Source of the DNA: Rummeliibacillus pycnus_A
GTDB taxonomy: Bacteria; Bacillota; Bacilli; Bacillales_A; Planococcaceae
NCBI RefSeq assembly: GCF_044359855.1
Contig: NZ_CP132291.1
Span: forward strand, 1,612,001-1,676,000
Direction of reading: 5' to 3'
DNA length: 64,000 bases
Part shown: piece after piece, positions 16,355-25,292 of the stretch
How the letters are laid out: each line of letters starts with the position of its first letter
How positions within the stretch are numbered: the first letter of the stretch is position 1
Program-made: the position numbers and the translations under genes
The notes under the pieces: model-generated
Databases searched by the model: none
What the model was told of the DNA's origin: nothing
The model's input: the letters and a program-made list of their open reading frames with translations, nothing else

Positions 16355-16789
16355 TTAAGAAATAAATGCTTTAAGCATCCACACATGCTTTTCTAAGCTT
16401 TGATTAATCGAATTCAGTAAATCCTCTGTCATATCATCATTCTCATTTGCCGCTTCAGACATTCCATTTTTTAAATTCTTCATCATTGTTTCGAAATCTT
16501 GAATCAATGTCTTTACCATTTGTTCGGCTGTTTCACTACCTACTGCCTCCTTAATCTCTGAAATCTCCAGATGCTCTTTTAAAGTGGCGATAGGTTGTCC
16601 ATTAAGAGCTAAAATACGCTCGGCTATATTGTCCAAATGCATCGATGCCTCATTATAAAGCTCCTCAAATTTCAGGTGTAATGTAAAAAATGATGGTCCC
16701 TTAACATACCAATGAAAGTTATGAAGTTTCATGTATAATACCGACCATGAAGCTACAAGTTGGTTTAATTCTTTTTGTAAATTTGACAT
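16355..16789 (-). CDS. Dps-family ferritin-like protein
   Basis: This 144-aa four-helix protein has the Dps/MrgA ferroxidase pattern: LHNFHWYVKGPSFFTLH (His and Trp) near residue 24, then EELYNEASMHLDNIAERIL near 42-60. Dps dodecamers store iron and protect DNA from peroxide. AGGAG precedes ATG 16789. I see no clear PerR box in the upstream 200 bp, which would be the usual regulator of MrgA-type genes. A CACGC/GCGTG inverted repeat lies near 16832-16855. Confidence 0.9.
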   Translation of the reverse strand: MSNLQKELNQLVASWSVLYMKLHNFHWYVKGPSFFTLHLKFEELYNEASMHLDNIAERILALNGQPIATLKEHLEISEIKEAVGSETAEQMVKTLIQDFETMMKNLKNGMSEAANENDDMTEDLLNSINQSLEKHVWMLKAFIS

Positions 16790-17023
16790 AAATGTACACG
16801 CTCCTATTCATTTTAATGCCACCACGCATTTACTATTCCACAATTCGAAGCGTGCTAAACAAAAAGAAAATAAAAAAACGCCACTCTTGTCACTCTAAAT
16901 TTCAAATGACATAATCTATTCTTTCTTAAAACTAATTTTTGCATAAACCCATTCATCAACATACAAATTATCAAATAATATAATAAAGAAATTAATTATC
17001 GAAAAATTCTTTTAGGGAGGCAT

Positions 17024-17350
17024 ATGTATTCGATGGCATATATTTTACAAGTAGATTTTAAAATGAACGGTCCATTTAGAGAACAAATGGCAACAGAATT
17101 TGAAGGTCTTGCACATAGTATTAATGATGAGGACGGTACCGTTTGGAAGATTTGGACAGAGAATTCTGATACAAAAGAAGCTGGTGGTATTTATTTATTT
17201 GATACAAAAAATAACGCAGAAAAGTATCTTGAAATGCACTCTAACCGTCTTGCAAGCTTCGGAATCACTCAAATACGAGGTAAAATTTTTGAGATAAATA
17301 AGACTCTTACGAATATTAACCACGGTCCAATATATGTATTAGGTAAATAG
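17024..17350 (+). CDS. YdhR-like putative monooxygenase
   Basis: This 108-aa alpha/beta-barrel protein closely resembles E. coli YdhR: the LQVDFKMNGPF start, WKIWTENSDTKEAGGIYLF centre and the FEINKTLTNIN end. YdhR is annotated as a putative monooxygenase; its substrate is unknown. Two starts are possible: ATG 17024 (GGGAGG only 3 nt upstream) and ATG 17033 (12 nt), the latter aligning with the E. coli start. It is a lone gene. Confidence 0.8.
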   Translation: MYSMAYILQVDFKMNGPFREQMATEFEGLAHSINDEDGTVWKIWTENSDTKEAGGIYLFDTKNNAEKYLEMHSNRLASFGITQIRGKIFEINKTLTNINHGPIYVLGK

Positions 17351-17420
17351 CTCTTACAGTTGCAAGAGCTATTCCCTACTTAAATTAAACACTATCAATA
17401 GACATGTTGATATTTTTTGA

Positions 17421-17990
17421 TTAAATAGAAATCTCAAAAATCCCAATAAAAATAAGGATCAAACCTGATATTACAGTTGAATACTTTCCAATAAACGTTT
17501 TTGAAAGTAGAAGACCAAAATGATCACCGATTGCAAACGTTAAGATTGAAAAGAAGCCAATCGAAATAACTGTCCAAATAGCTGAAATTCCATTTGCTCC
17601 GATGGCTATCCCACTACCTAAACAGTTTATAGATAAAATTAATCCTAACACTAACGCTTCTCTAAAAGTTATGATGTTATTACGATCTTTATCGATACCC
17701 TCTAAATTTTCTGCTGATGTTGTACAAGAAAACTTATACGATATGATTGTATATAGACCTATGGCACACAGCATAAGATTTCCTACAAATTTGGCTTTGT
17801 GTGGTGTTATGTAGTCTATAAGTGTACTCCCGATCATTATTGATAAATATGTAACAATCATCGATATTGCTGCAATTGTAAAATTTGAACTAAGAGGTAC
17901 CTTGGTCTTTTTTACACCATAAGCAAGCCCAATTCCTAAATTATCTAAATTTGCAGCGATTCCAAAAAAAATAATTGTGATCCAATGCAT
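17421..17990 (-). CDS. ytaF: MntP/YtaF-family membrane protein
   Basis: A 189-aa six-helix protein. The motifs ANLDNLGIGLAYGVKK (residues 13-28) and INCLGSGIAIGANG (about 120-133) form the repeated aspartate/glycine pattern of the MntP manganese-efflux family. The NLDNLGIG version is that of sporulation protein YtaF in Bacilli, and cysteine in the loop is also seen there. The start is ATG 17990. A role in metal export or in spores is inferred from the family only. Confidence 0.8.
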   Translation of the reverse strand: MHWITIIFFGIAANLDNLGIGLAYGVKKTKVPLSSNFTIAAISMIVTYLSIMIGSTLIDYITPHKAKFVGNLMLCAIGLYTIISYKFSCTTSAENLEGIDKDRNNIITFREALVLGLILSINCLGSGIAIGANGISAIWTVISIGFFSILTFAIGDHFGLLLSKTFIGKYSTVISGLILIFIGIFEISI

Positions 17991-18162
17991 AAAATCCTCC
18001 CTGTAACGATTCAGCTATTCATCTTATCATATGCAGGGATTCTTTTTTTGCTAAAACCAGTCTTGGCCTTATTTACAACAATACTATTTATTTTTCTTCC
18101 GTTTCAATACAGCCAGACACTTTCCCAAGTAGTAGCTGTCTTTCGTTCAAATAAAATGCGAT

Positions 18163-18200
18163 AAAAAAGGTTCTAGAAATTGATTTTTCTAAATCCTTTC
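18163..18200 (-). terminator. terminator of the GlpM-like gene
   Basis: On the minus strand AAAGGATTTAGAAA pairs with TTTCTAGAACC, followed by TTTTTT. Confidence 0.65.
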
Positions 18201-18203
18201 CTC

Positions 18204-18551
18204 TTATGTAATTAAATATTTCGTTCCCACCATATACACGACGTAAATCCCAAGAGCAATTAGTACTGCTTGACCTGGTTTAACCCAGTTGGTAAGGAAA
18301 TATATTCCTCCAATCAAAACAACCATACCTACAGCCCCAACAATTCCATTACGTTGTGTAATGTGAAAACTTTCTGCTGTCATATTATGAATTTGTAAAT
18401 TTAAATTGATCAAAGTCAAAATAGGTAAAAGAGTAATGACCCCCGATAAAAACAAATACTTCGACTTGCTCAACATAGCGGCAAGCATCATGACTGTGCC
18501 ACCGATGATAAATTGGATTACATATCCCACAACTTTAGCTCCTAACAACAA
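18204..18551 (-). CDS. GlpM-family membrane protein
   Basis: This 115-aa protein has four hydrophobic helices. The segment KSKYLFLSGVITLLPILTLI resembles the GlpM family (inner-membrane proteins of unclear role). It is divergent from a LysR-type regulator gene with 97 bp between them, the typical arrangement of a LysR target. The assignment rests on the helix pattern and one motif. Confidence 0.55.
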   Translation of the reverse strand: MLLGAKVVGYVIQFIIGGTVMMLAAMLSKSKYLFLSGVITLLPILTLINLNLQIHNMTAESFHITQRNGIVGAVGMVVLIGGIYFLTNWVKPGQAVLIALGIYVVYMVGTKYLIT

Positions 18552-18648
18552 TATTGATTTGTTGCAAGTGTAATGGTATTTTATCCATAAGTAAATTAAA
18601 TATTTTGCATGTCAAATATAGAAAATTTTTATAGATGGAGTTAATAAT

Positions 18649-19527
18649 ATGTCAATCAATAAAATAAAGGCTTTTATAACAGCTGTCGAATATGGCAGTC
18701 TGACAAAAGCTGCGGAAATACTTGAATACACACAACCAAGTATTAGTCACATGGTTAGTAGCTTAGAGGATGAATATGGATTTTCTTTATTAATAAGAGG
18801 GAAATCTGGAGTAGCGCCTACAGATAATGGACTTGTCTTATTACCAATAATGCAAGATATACTAAAACGTGATCAACTATTATCTGAAACCATAAATGAA
18901 ATTAATGGAATGGAAATCGGGAGAATACGAATCGGTGCATATACTAGCGTTTGCGTGCATTGGATGCCTGCTGTATTAAGTCTATTTAACAAAAGCTACC
19001 CGAAAATTCAAATCCAATTATATGAAGGAAATTCACAAGAAATAAAGCAATGGCTTGAAGATGGTAAGATTGATTTTGGTATAGGTACGACACAAATCAA
19101 TCAACACCCTAATTTTATACCTTTAAAAGAAGATCGAATGTTAGCCATATTACCAAGCAACCATCTATTAGCAAGTCATGATTCAGTAGAGCTGAAAATA
19201 TTTACAACTGAACCATGTATCATGCCATATGAGGATTCACACCATGATGTACAATCCATCTTTAAAAAAGAAAAAATATCGCCCAATATTGCTTATCAAA
19301 TTCGTGGAGATGAAGCAATTATTGCAATGGTAAGAAAAGGTTTAGGTATTAGTTTACTATCTGAATTGCTCATTAAAGATCATTTACCAGAGCTATGTAC
19401 AAAACCAATTGAAGGAAACTATGTGCGCACAATTGGTATTCTAACGAATTCATCTGTGCAAAGTCTTTCCCCTCCTAGTAAAAAATTCATCCCGTTTTTA
19501 CAGGAATGGTTGCAAAAAAATGGATAA
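18649..19527 (+). CDS. LysR-family transcriptional regulator
   Basis: A 292-aa regulator. The winged HTH occupies residues 1-60 (GSLTKAAEILEYTQPSISHMVSSLE), followed by the two-lobed periplasmic-binding-like effector domain (about 90-290). GGAG lies 7 nt before ATG 18649. It is divergent from the GlpM-like gene, its probable target. The effector is unknown. Confidence 0.9.
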   Translation: MSINKIKAFITAVEYGSLTKAAEILEYTQPSISHMVSSLEDEYGFSLLIRGKSGVAPTDNGLVLLPIMQDILKRDQLLSETINEINGMEIGRIRIGAYTSVCVHWMPAVLSLFNKSYPKIQIQLYEGNSQEIKQWLEDGKIDFGIGTTQINQHPNFIPLKEDRMLAILPSNHLLASHDSVELKIFTTEPCIMPYEDSHHDVQSIFKKEKISPNIAYQIRGDEAIIAMVRKGLGISLLSELLIKDHLPELCTKPIEGNYVRTIGILTNSSVQSLSPPSKKFIPFLQEWLQKNG

Positions 19528-19534
19528 AAAATAT

Positions 19535-19571
19535 AAGAGGATATGCCCCTATTCACGAGGCATATCCTCTT
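19535..19571. terminator. bidirectional terminator
   Basis: Perfect 13-bp stem AAGAGGATATGCC / GGCATATCCTCTT between convergent genes; the minus strand is followed by a T-rich tail. Confidence 0.85.
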
Positions 19572-19577
19572 CCGTTA

Positions 19578-20021
19578 TTAGTTTGAAATTTCTTCCTTGT
19601 TCCTCTTACCTGTTTTACTCTTTTCAAACTGATACTTTACAGAAAAAATCGCGCTTACCGCAATAAGTACATAAGAAATCTCTATAATTGCACAAAATCG
19701 TATAAAGTAGACTATAGTTGGCTGGATTAGGTTCTCTGCAGTAGTTATAAATATTGGAATATATAAGAACCAAGTAAATAGTGTGAGAAACCATTGAATG
19801 TCATGATTTACCTGTGGACTTTCAGAATTAACCATTGTTAAACAAATGTATTGGACTGCCATTAAAAAAAGGATAGCTAATATCATTGCTATACTAATTT
19901 TTTGAGTCATTAATGTTGTAGCCAGTAAAATTACTTCTCCAGTAACTAGTGTATATACACTGTTTCTAATTTTGTTTGAGCCATTTCTATTGATAAAACT
20001 CCCCCCTTGATAGTTTGCCAA
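19578..20021 (-). CDS. four-helix membrane protein of unknown family
   Basis: The 147-aa frame has hydrophobic helices at about residues 28-42, 45-64, 77-97 and 105-128, with a basic C-terminus (KSKTGKRNK). I do not recognise it. The start is unclear: TTG 20021 has no Shine-Dalgarno, while a strong GGGGGAG lies 15-20 nt inside the frame with no ATG, GTG or TTG at the right distance. The gene may use a rare start or have a damaged 5' end. Confidence 0.5.
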   Translation of the reverse strand: MANYQGGSFINRNGSNKIRNSVYTLVTGEVILLATTLMTQKISIAMILAILFLMAVQYICLTMVNSESPQVNHDIQWFLTLFTWFLYIPIFITTAENLIQPTIVYFIRFCAIIEISYVLIAVSAIFSVKYQFEKSKTGKRNKEEISN

Positions 20022-20262
20022 TTATCTGTTTAGGTTTTAGCAACTCTTACAGTACTCTTGACCAAACACTATTCAACTTTTCCGCTATTATAGATGTATG
20101 GGACAAGCATGAAGCATATGACTACTATTTCTCCTATTTCACTATTTTGTATTAATGCACATAAGAAAACATTCTAAAAGTTAACAAATACTTTACGTTA
20201 TTCATTCTAAAAGATGTTAAGATACTAAATAATCGTTACACGAAAGGTTGATTGATCCATAA

Positions 20263-21438
20263 ATGAATGTAAAAAGTTTTTTGCAACTACCGATTACAAA
20301 GGATTTTTTAATTGTTGCAGGGATTCATGGATTATCTAATCCTGTAAATAGCGTTGAAATCCTTGATTTTGAATTTTCACCAGATATTCGAACAGTAAGA
20401 GAGACTATTTTTAATCCACATAGTGTTGTATTGAGTAGTTTGTTATTCGCAAGACAGAAACCAGAATATTTAATAGATACGATTAAAAGCCTTATTGAGC
20501 TTGGGGTTAGTGCTTTAGCTTATAAACCCGTTATATTTCAGAATTTACCTGATGAAGTGATTGCCTTTGCAAACGATCAAAACTTCCCCATACTACAATT
20601 TGGAGGGGATGAATTTTTTGAAGATATCATATTAGAGGTAGTCGCTTATACGAAAGAACAGGTTAAAGCACATAAATTAGAGACTATTATAAAGAAGCTT
20701 ATTGAAAAGAAAGTTAATGAAGAACAGATACATTCCTTTCTACAACAAATGAATAAACCTTTCGAAAAGTATGTATTTGCTGCAAATCTTCAAATAGATA
20801 CAACTGAAAATACTGAATGGATAAATTCTCTTTTTCAGTTAGAGCCATTACTAAAATCAGGCATTATATGTACCTATAAAAAAAGTATTTTTATCTTAAT
20901 GACTAATCCATCTAAGTATTTCCAATTTGAAAAAATTCTAAATGAATGGATGACAATGTATGCCATTCCAAAAGAATCATTTATCATTGGATATAGCCAA
21001 GTGCAATGCACGCAAAAGACACTGCATCTTGCAGTTAGAGAAGCTTTCTTTGCACGTATATTGGCTGAAATTAACGTTCAGCCTATTTGCCATTATGAAA
21101 AACTTGCAACTGATACTTTACTTATTGAACTCTATCGAGAGAATACCCCATTTGCAATGAAATTTGTGCACAAGTATCTCAATCCACTTTTAGATGAGAA
21201 AGTAGATCCAGATTTAATCCAAACAGCCATTACTTATATCCTGAAAAAAGGAAATATAAAAGAAGTAGCCACTTCACACTTTTGTCATCCGAATACAATT
21301 CGATATCGAATGACAAAAATACGCCAGTTAATTGCACCCGCAGATAATGATTTTGTTTTTTATGAACAGTTATCAGCAGCGATTAAATTGCACTTGCTCC
21401 ATAATCGCATCGAAAAATCTGCTATCGTTTTTGAATAA
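20263..21438 (+). CDS. PucR-family transcriptional regulator
   Basis: A 391-aa protein. The N-terminal PucR ligand-like domain (about residues 8-125) contains GLSNPVNSVEILDF. A GGDEF-like middle part follows, and the C-terminal HTH (about 320-375) contains HPNTIRYRMTKIRQL, typical of the PucR/CdaR group. Relatives control purine, amino-acid or sugar-acid catabolism. A stop codon directly precedes ATG 20263, fixing the start. The neighbouring DMT transporter gene downstream may be a target (inference). Confidence 0.88.
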   Translation: MNVKSFLQLPITKDFLIVAGIHGLSNPVNSVEILDFEFSPDIRTVRETIFNPHSVVLSSLLFARQKPEYLIDTIKSLIELGVSALAYKPVIFQNLPDEVIAFANDQNFPILQFGGDEFFEDIILEVVAYTKEQVKAHKLETIIKKLIEKKVNEEQIHSFLQQMNKPFEKYVFAANLQIDTTENTEWINSLFQLEPLLKSGIICTYKKSIFILMTNPSKYFQFEKILNEWMTMYAIPKESFIIGYSQVQCTQKTLHLAVREAFFARILAEINVQPICHYEKLATDTLLIELYRENTPFAMKFVHKYLNPLLDEKVDPDLIQTAITYILKKGNIKEVATSHFCHPNTIRYRMTKIRQLIAPADNDFVFYEQLSAAIKLHLLHNRIEKSAIVFE

Positions 21439-21530
21439 GTACAAAAATTCACCTAAAACTTTAGAATTGTATACAAATTTTTGTCTTTTATCTCATGTTA
21501 TCCTTATGTAAGTTAGGAGGAAGAACGAAG

Positions 21531-22412
21531 ATGAAACCATACATAGCGAACAGCCTACTACTCTTTACTGCCATCGTTTGGGGGAGTGGCTTTGTCGTTA
21601 CTGATATTGCACTAAAGTATTTAACTGCTTATCAGGTAATGGCCGGTAGATTTTTATTAGCATCTATTATCCTGATCATCCTATTTGGTTACAAACTTAA
21701 AAAAATTACCAAGTCCGTTATTTGGAAAGGTGCTACGTTAGGAATTATTTTGTATATTGCCTTTGCCTTACAGACAGTAGGCTTACAATACACTACACCT
21801 TCCAAGAATGCTTTTTTAACGGCTGTAAACGTAATAATTGTACCAATCATTACGTATGCCATTTATAAACGCCGTATTGATGGGTATGAAATAATTGGTT
21901 CAATTCTTGCCATTATTGGGATTGGCTGTTTATCCTTACAAGACTCATTCACCATGAACATAGGTGATGCATTATCACTTGCTTGTGCTGTAGGATTTGC
22001 TTTTGATATCTTTTGTACAAATCTTTTTGTCAAAAAGGAAGATGCTATACTACTTACAATTATTCAATTCATAACAGCTGCCATAATTAGTAACTTAGTG
22101 GTGCTTATTCAAGGAGATGCACCTTTAACATTAGAAAAAGGGGGCTTGTACTCGGTTGTCTATTTAGCTATTTTCTCAACAACTATTGCTTATCTTTTCC
22201 AAAATATTGCAAACCAATATACAACCGCAACAAAAGCTGCCATTATTCTTTCAATGGAATCATTTTTTGGTATGGTGATGTCGGTATTATTTTTACATGA
22301 AATCCTAACAACTCGCATGATTATTGGTGCAGTGTTGATATTGGGTGCTATTCTTATTGCAGAAGTAAAACCAGCATACCCTAAAAAGAACATCATAAAA
22401 AACATACGATAG
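21531..22412 (+). CDS. EamA/DMT-family transporter
   Basis: A 293-aa, ten-helix membrane protein with two EamA repeats (about 1-135 and 150-285). The motif GSGFVVTDIALKYL and the second-half pattern SMESFFGMVMSVLFLHE are typical of drug/metabolite exporters. I use ATG 21531, 10 nt after AGGAGG, rather than an upstream in-frame start. The substrate is unknown. It follows the PucR-like gene by 92 bp. Confidence 0.88.
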   Translation: MKPYIANSLLLFTAIVWGSGFVVTDIALKYLTAYQVMAGRFLLASIILIILFGYKLKKITKSVIWKGATLGIILYIAFALQTVGLQYTTPSKNAFLTAVNVIIVPIITYAIYKRRIDGYEIIGSILAIIGIGCLSLQDSFTMNIGDALSLACAVGFAFDIFCTNLFVKKEDAILLTIIQFITAAIISNLVVLIQGDAPLTLEKGGLYSVVYLAIFSTTIAYLFQNIANQYTTATKAAIILSMESFFGMVMSVLFLHEILTTRMIIGAVLILGAILIAEVKPAYPKKNIIKNIR

Positions 22413-22449
22413 CAAATACTTTTTACAATATTTGTTTAACAACTATAAA

Positions 22450-22480
22450 AAAAGCTTCAGTTAATCTGAAGCTTTTTTAT
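22450..22480. terminator. bidirectional terminator
   Basis: AAAGCTTCAG / CTGAAGCTTTTTT between the DMT gene and the convergent ABC permease. Confidence 0.85.
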
Positions 22481-22484
22481 ATAA

Positions 22485-23195
22485 CTACTCATCCACCATT
22501 CGTTTTTTATATACAATCACTGTCGCAAATGTTGTTACAATTATCCATAATAATATACTTGTAAACGGCTGTACTAAATCCCCTACGCTAAATTTAGTTT
22601 CAAGCGATTCGGCAAGCATAATTAGTTGAGTACTTGGCAACCATTCAACTATTTTCAATATAGGATAATTATCAACAAATGCTATTGAAGTAGGACCTAA
22701 CGAAAACAATACAATAACAGGTACGACAATAACTGATGATTCCATAACCGTTTTAGCAAACAAACCAAGTAATGTCCCTACAGCAATATAAAAAATGGTT
22801 GATAAGAGTAACGCTACGATCATAATAGATAAGTTACTAGGATTATATTCGGCTAAAAACATGCAGCCAGCAACAATTAGTGTCGTAACAATGAATGTTA
22901 GCATGCTTTTTCCTATTAATATTTCAGGAATTGTTGCTGGGGATAGCATTAAACTTCTTAAGGTGTTTTTTTCTTTTTCCTCAGCAATTAAACAACATTG
23001 AATATAGGTAGCAACAAGGGAAAATGTCATATTAATTGACATGAAATGCCCTTGCATAGTGTCAACTCCCATTCGGGAATAAACGGCTGCCAAGATTAAA
23101 GGTAAGAATACCATAGAAGATACTGCCATATTACGAGAGAATTCTTTATAGTCCTTTATTAAAATTGCCTGCATTCTTTTAATTGATAAGTTCAT
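22485..23195 (-). CDS. ABC-2 type transporter permease
   Basis: A 236-aa six-helix permease. The central EEKEKNTLRSLMLSPATIPEILIGKS is the conserved cytoplasmic coupling segment of ABC-2 exporters. Its start overlaps the stop of the ATPase gene by 4 bp (ATGA), so the two are coupled. The substrate is unknown; related small systems export peptides, antibiotics or ions. It forms a unit with the upstream ATPase and probably the LytTR fusion protein. Confidence 0.88.
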   Translation of the reverse strand: MNLSIKRMQAILIKDYKEFSRNMAVSSMVFLPLILAAVYSRMGVDTMQGHFMSINMTFSLVATYIQCCLIAEEKEKNTLRSLMLSPATIPEILIGKSMLTFIVTTLIVAGCMFLAEYNPSNLSIMIVALLLSTIFYIAVGTLLGLFAKTVMESSVIVVPVIVLFSLGPTSIAFVDNYPILKIVEWLPSTQLIMLAESLETKFSVGDLVQPFTSILLWIIVTTFATVIVYKKRMVDE

Positions 23196-24040
23196 ACTAA
23201 TTCCCTCCCTGTTACTTGAACGAAAATTTCTCCTAAGCTTGGCTCATTTGTCCACACTCGCTCTATTAAATTTCCTTGCATCCATTCATACATTTTGTTC
23301 GCATCTTCTGTTCCTTTGCTAATAATTTCTTGATGCCCGTTTTTTAATTCAACTGTTAATGAATCATCAGCAAATTGCTGTTTTAGTTCTTTAGGTGTTC
23401 CTATAGCGCAAATTTTCCCTTTATTTAAAAATGCGATTCGATTGCAAAGGGTATCCGCTTCTGTCATATCATGTGTTGTAAGAAAAATAGTTGTACCCAT
23501 TTCATTTAATCTTCGTAGACCTTCATATATATGATACTTATTTACAGGATCCAAAGCAGAAGTAGGTTCATCTAAAAAAAGAAGCTCTGGTTGGTGCAAA
23601 ATTGTACGAGCTAGCATTACACGTTGCTTCATCCCTTTTGATAAAACACTAACACGCTTATTTCTTTCCTCATACAAGTTAACAAAATCGAGAGCTAATT
23701 TAACAGAATTTTCTTTCAAATTATATAACCTACTATATAAGAGAAGGTTTTCTTTTATCGTTAACCTTGAATATAGACCACTGTTATCAGTTAATATCCC
23801 AAATCGCTTTCGGGCTTCTGGTGATTTAAAACCACTTATGTCCTGATTAAAGACTTTAACATCACCACTTGTTGGTGTAAGCTGAGCTGTTAAAATTTTA
23901 ATCGTAGTCGTTTTACCAGAACCACTCGGTCCAAGAAAGCCGAAGATTTCTCCTTTTTTAATTTCAAGGGAAACATCTTTTATTGCGTAATCCTTTTGAA
24001 ATTCTTTTTGTAAGTTGTTAACTTTAATAATTGTCTCCAT
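23192..24040 (-). CDS. ABC transporter ATP-binding protein
   Basis: A 282-aa ATPase with Walker A GPSGSGKTTT (residue about 38), signature LSKGMKQRVMLAR (about 134), Walker B LLFLDEPTSALD (about 155) and a C-terminal extension typical of ABC-2 partners. ATG 24040 lies 7 nt after AGGAGG; an upstream in-frame Met is not supported. It energises the overlapping permease. Upstream, imperfect direct repeats (24122-24165) may be sites for the LytTR fusion protein encoded next. Confidence 0.9.
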   Translation of the reverse strand: METIIKVNNLQKEFQKDYAIKDVSLEIKKGEIFGFLGPSGSGKTTTIKILTAQLTPTSGDVKVFNQDISGFKSPEARKRFGILTDNSGLYSRLTIKENLLLYSRLYNLKENSVKLALDFVNLYEERNKRVSVLSKGMKQRVMLARTILHQPELLFLDEPTSALDPVNKYHIYEGLRRLNEMGTTIFLTTHDMTEADTLCNRIAFLNKGKICAIGTPKELKQQFADDSLTVELKNGHQEIISKGTEDANKMYEWMQGNLIERVWTNEPSLGEIFVQVTGRELV

Positions 24041-24121
24041 CCTAAAACCTCCTGTCGTTCTTGAATTAAGCATACGAAAGTATTAGAGTGGTCGCATTAT
24101 TATTAGGATGAATGACGTTAT

Positions 24122-24165
24122 ATGTCGGTGAGCTGTACTATTTCCATGTCAGTAGGGTACATTTA
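24122..24165. repeat. imperfect direct repeat, possible LytTR sites
   Basis: Two copies starting ATGTCGGTGAGCTGTAC (24122) and ATGTCAGTAGGGTAC (24146) are 24 bp apart, a spacing near two helical turns. They lie between the LytTR fusion gene and the ABC ATPase gene. Regulation is inferred from position. Confidence 0.4.
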
Positions 24166-24180
24166 TTTCCTGAGAAATAT

Positions 24181-25140
24181 TTATATTCCTATGATTCCTT
24201 TTAATTCGACTAATTTACTTCTAGATAGTGGTACATTCACTCTTTCTTTCCCTGATAAGATAAGGCTATAGCTGTTCTTTGTCCAAGTTATAATTTCTCT
24301 AACCTTTTGAAGATTTACAATGTAAGAACGGTGACATCTAAAAAAGCCAAAAGGTAATAATCGTTTTTCTAACTCATTTAATGTTAACGAACAAGGGTAT
24401 GCATCTCCGTTAACGTATACATTGACTATTCCTTCAATACTTTCAATATAATCAATTTCAGGTGGATTGAATAAGATAAACTTGTCGTTCATCTTAGTAG
24501 GAATCTTCTCTAATTTAATATGCTGTTTTTCTTCATCTACATCTTTTTTCTCTGTTCCTTTTTCTTCTTGTAAATCAAATGGTTGTAAACCTTTTTCATC
24601 TACTCGAAATACATAATCTGAAGAAAGTATTAGATCTGCTAAGTTTGTCGTGAAAAGACATACTGCATATCCTTTATCTTTTAAAGTTCTCATAACAAGA
24701 TTCACAATTTGCTTTGATTCATTATCCAAATTTTGGTACGGCTCCTCTAAAATATGTATAGGCTTTTCATGAATAAATAATTTCGCTAGTCTTATCCGCT
24801 GTAATTGAGAATGGGTTAAATCCTTAATCTTCATATGCTTTTTATCAAATAATCCCACCATTTTCAAAACTTCATCCATATCAATTTTCACATCATACAA
24901 CGCGCATTCAAATTTAATACTTTCTAAAATGGACAATCTTTCATATTGACCATCCTGACGAAAATGTAGATTAATATTAGGATAAAGTTTTAGTTGTTTA
25001 ACAGTATAATCGATTAGGCTCACATCAGAGTAAATCCCCGTGATTGTACCTGATTCTAATGATATATCGAATGACGGGCAACGCGTCACACCACCAATAA
25101 TCAAAGATGGAATTGAAATTTGTTGTTGAAAATCTTTCAT
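24181..25140 (-). CDS. degenerate ABC ATPase-like domain fused to a LytTR DNA-binding domain
   Basis: This 319-aa protein has two parts. Residues about 1-185 follow the ABC ATPase layout, but the Walker A lysine loop is lost (GTITGIYSDVSLIDY) while a signature-like LTHSQLQRIRLAK and a Walker B-like IHILEEP remain. A charged linker (about 190-215) leads to a C-terminal LytTR domain (FFRCHRSYIVNLQKV). It is probably a one-component regulator that senses or docks on an ABC system rather than hydrolysing ATP. It lies just upstream of the ABC-2 exporter genes, its likely target. The start is ATG 25140. Confidence 0.75.
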   Translation of the reverse strand: MKDFQQQISIPSLIIGGVTRCPSFDISLESGTITGIYSDVSLIDYTVKQLKLYPNINLHFRQDGQYERLSILESIKFECALYDVKIDMDEVLKMVGLFDKKHMKIKDLTHSQLQRIRLAKLFIHEKPIHILEEPYQNLDNESKQIVNLVMRTLKDKGYAVCLFTTNLADLILSSDYVFRVDEKGLQPFDLQEEKGTEKKDVDEEKQHIKLEKIPTKMNDKFILFNPPEIDYIESIEGIVNVYVNGDAYPCSLTLNELEKRLLPFGFFRCHRSYIVNLQKVREIITWTKNSYSLILSGKERVNVPLSRSKLVELKGIIGI

Positions 25141-25229
25141 ATTATTCGAATCACCTTCCTAAATAATAAAATTATATAATATTCTGGAAATAATTTCAGT
25201 GGTATTTTTGAAAGATAAAAATAAATAAT

Positions 25230-25264
25230 AAAACCATCGATCTAAAAATATTATCGATGGTTTT
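25230..25264 (-). terminator. terminator of menE
   Basis: AAACCATCGAT / ATCGATGGTTTT on the minus strand downstream of menE. Confidence 0.8.
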
Positions 25265-25292
25265 GTTATTTAATAACATTTAAGGTTAATTT

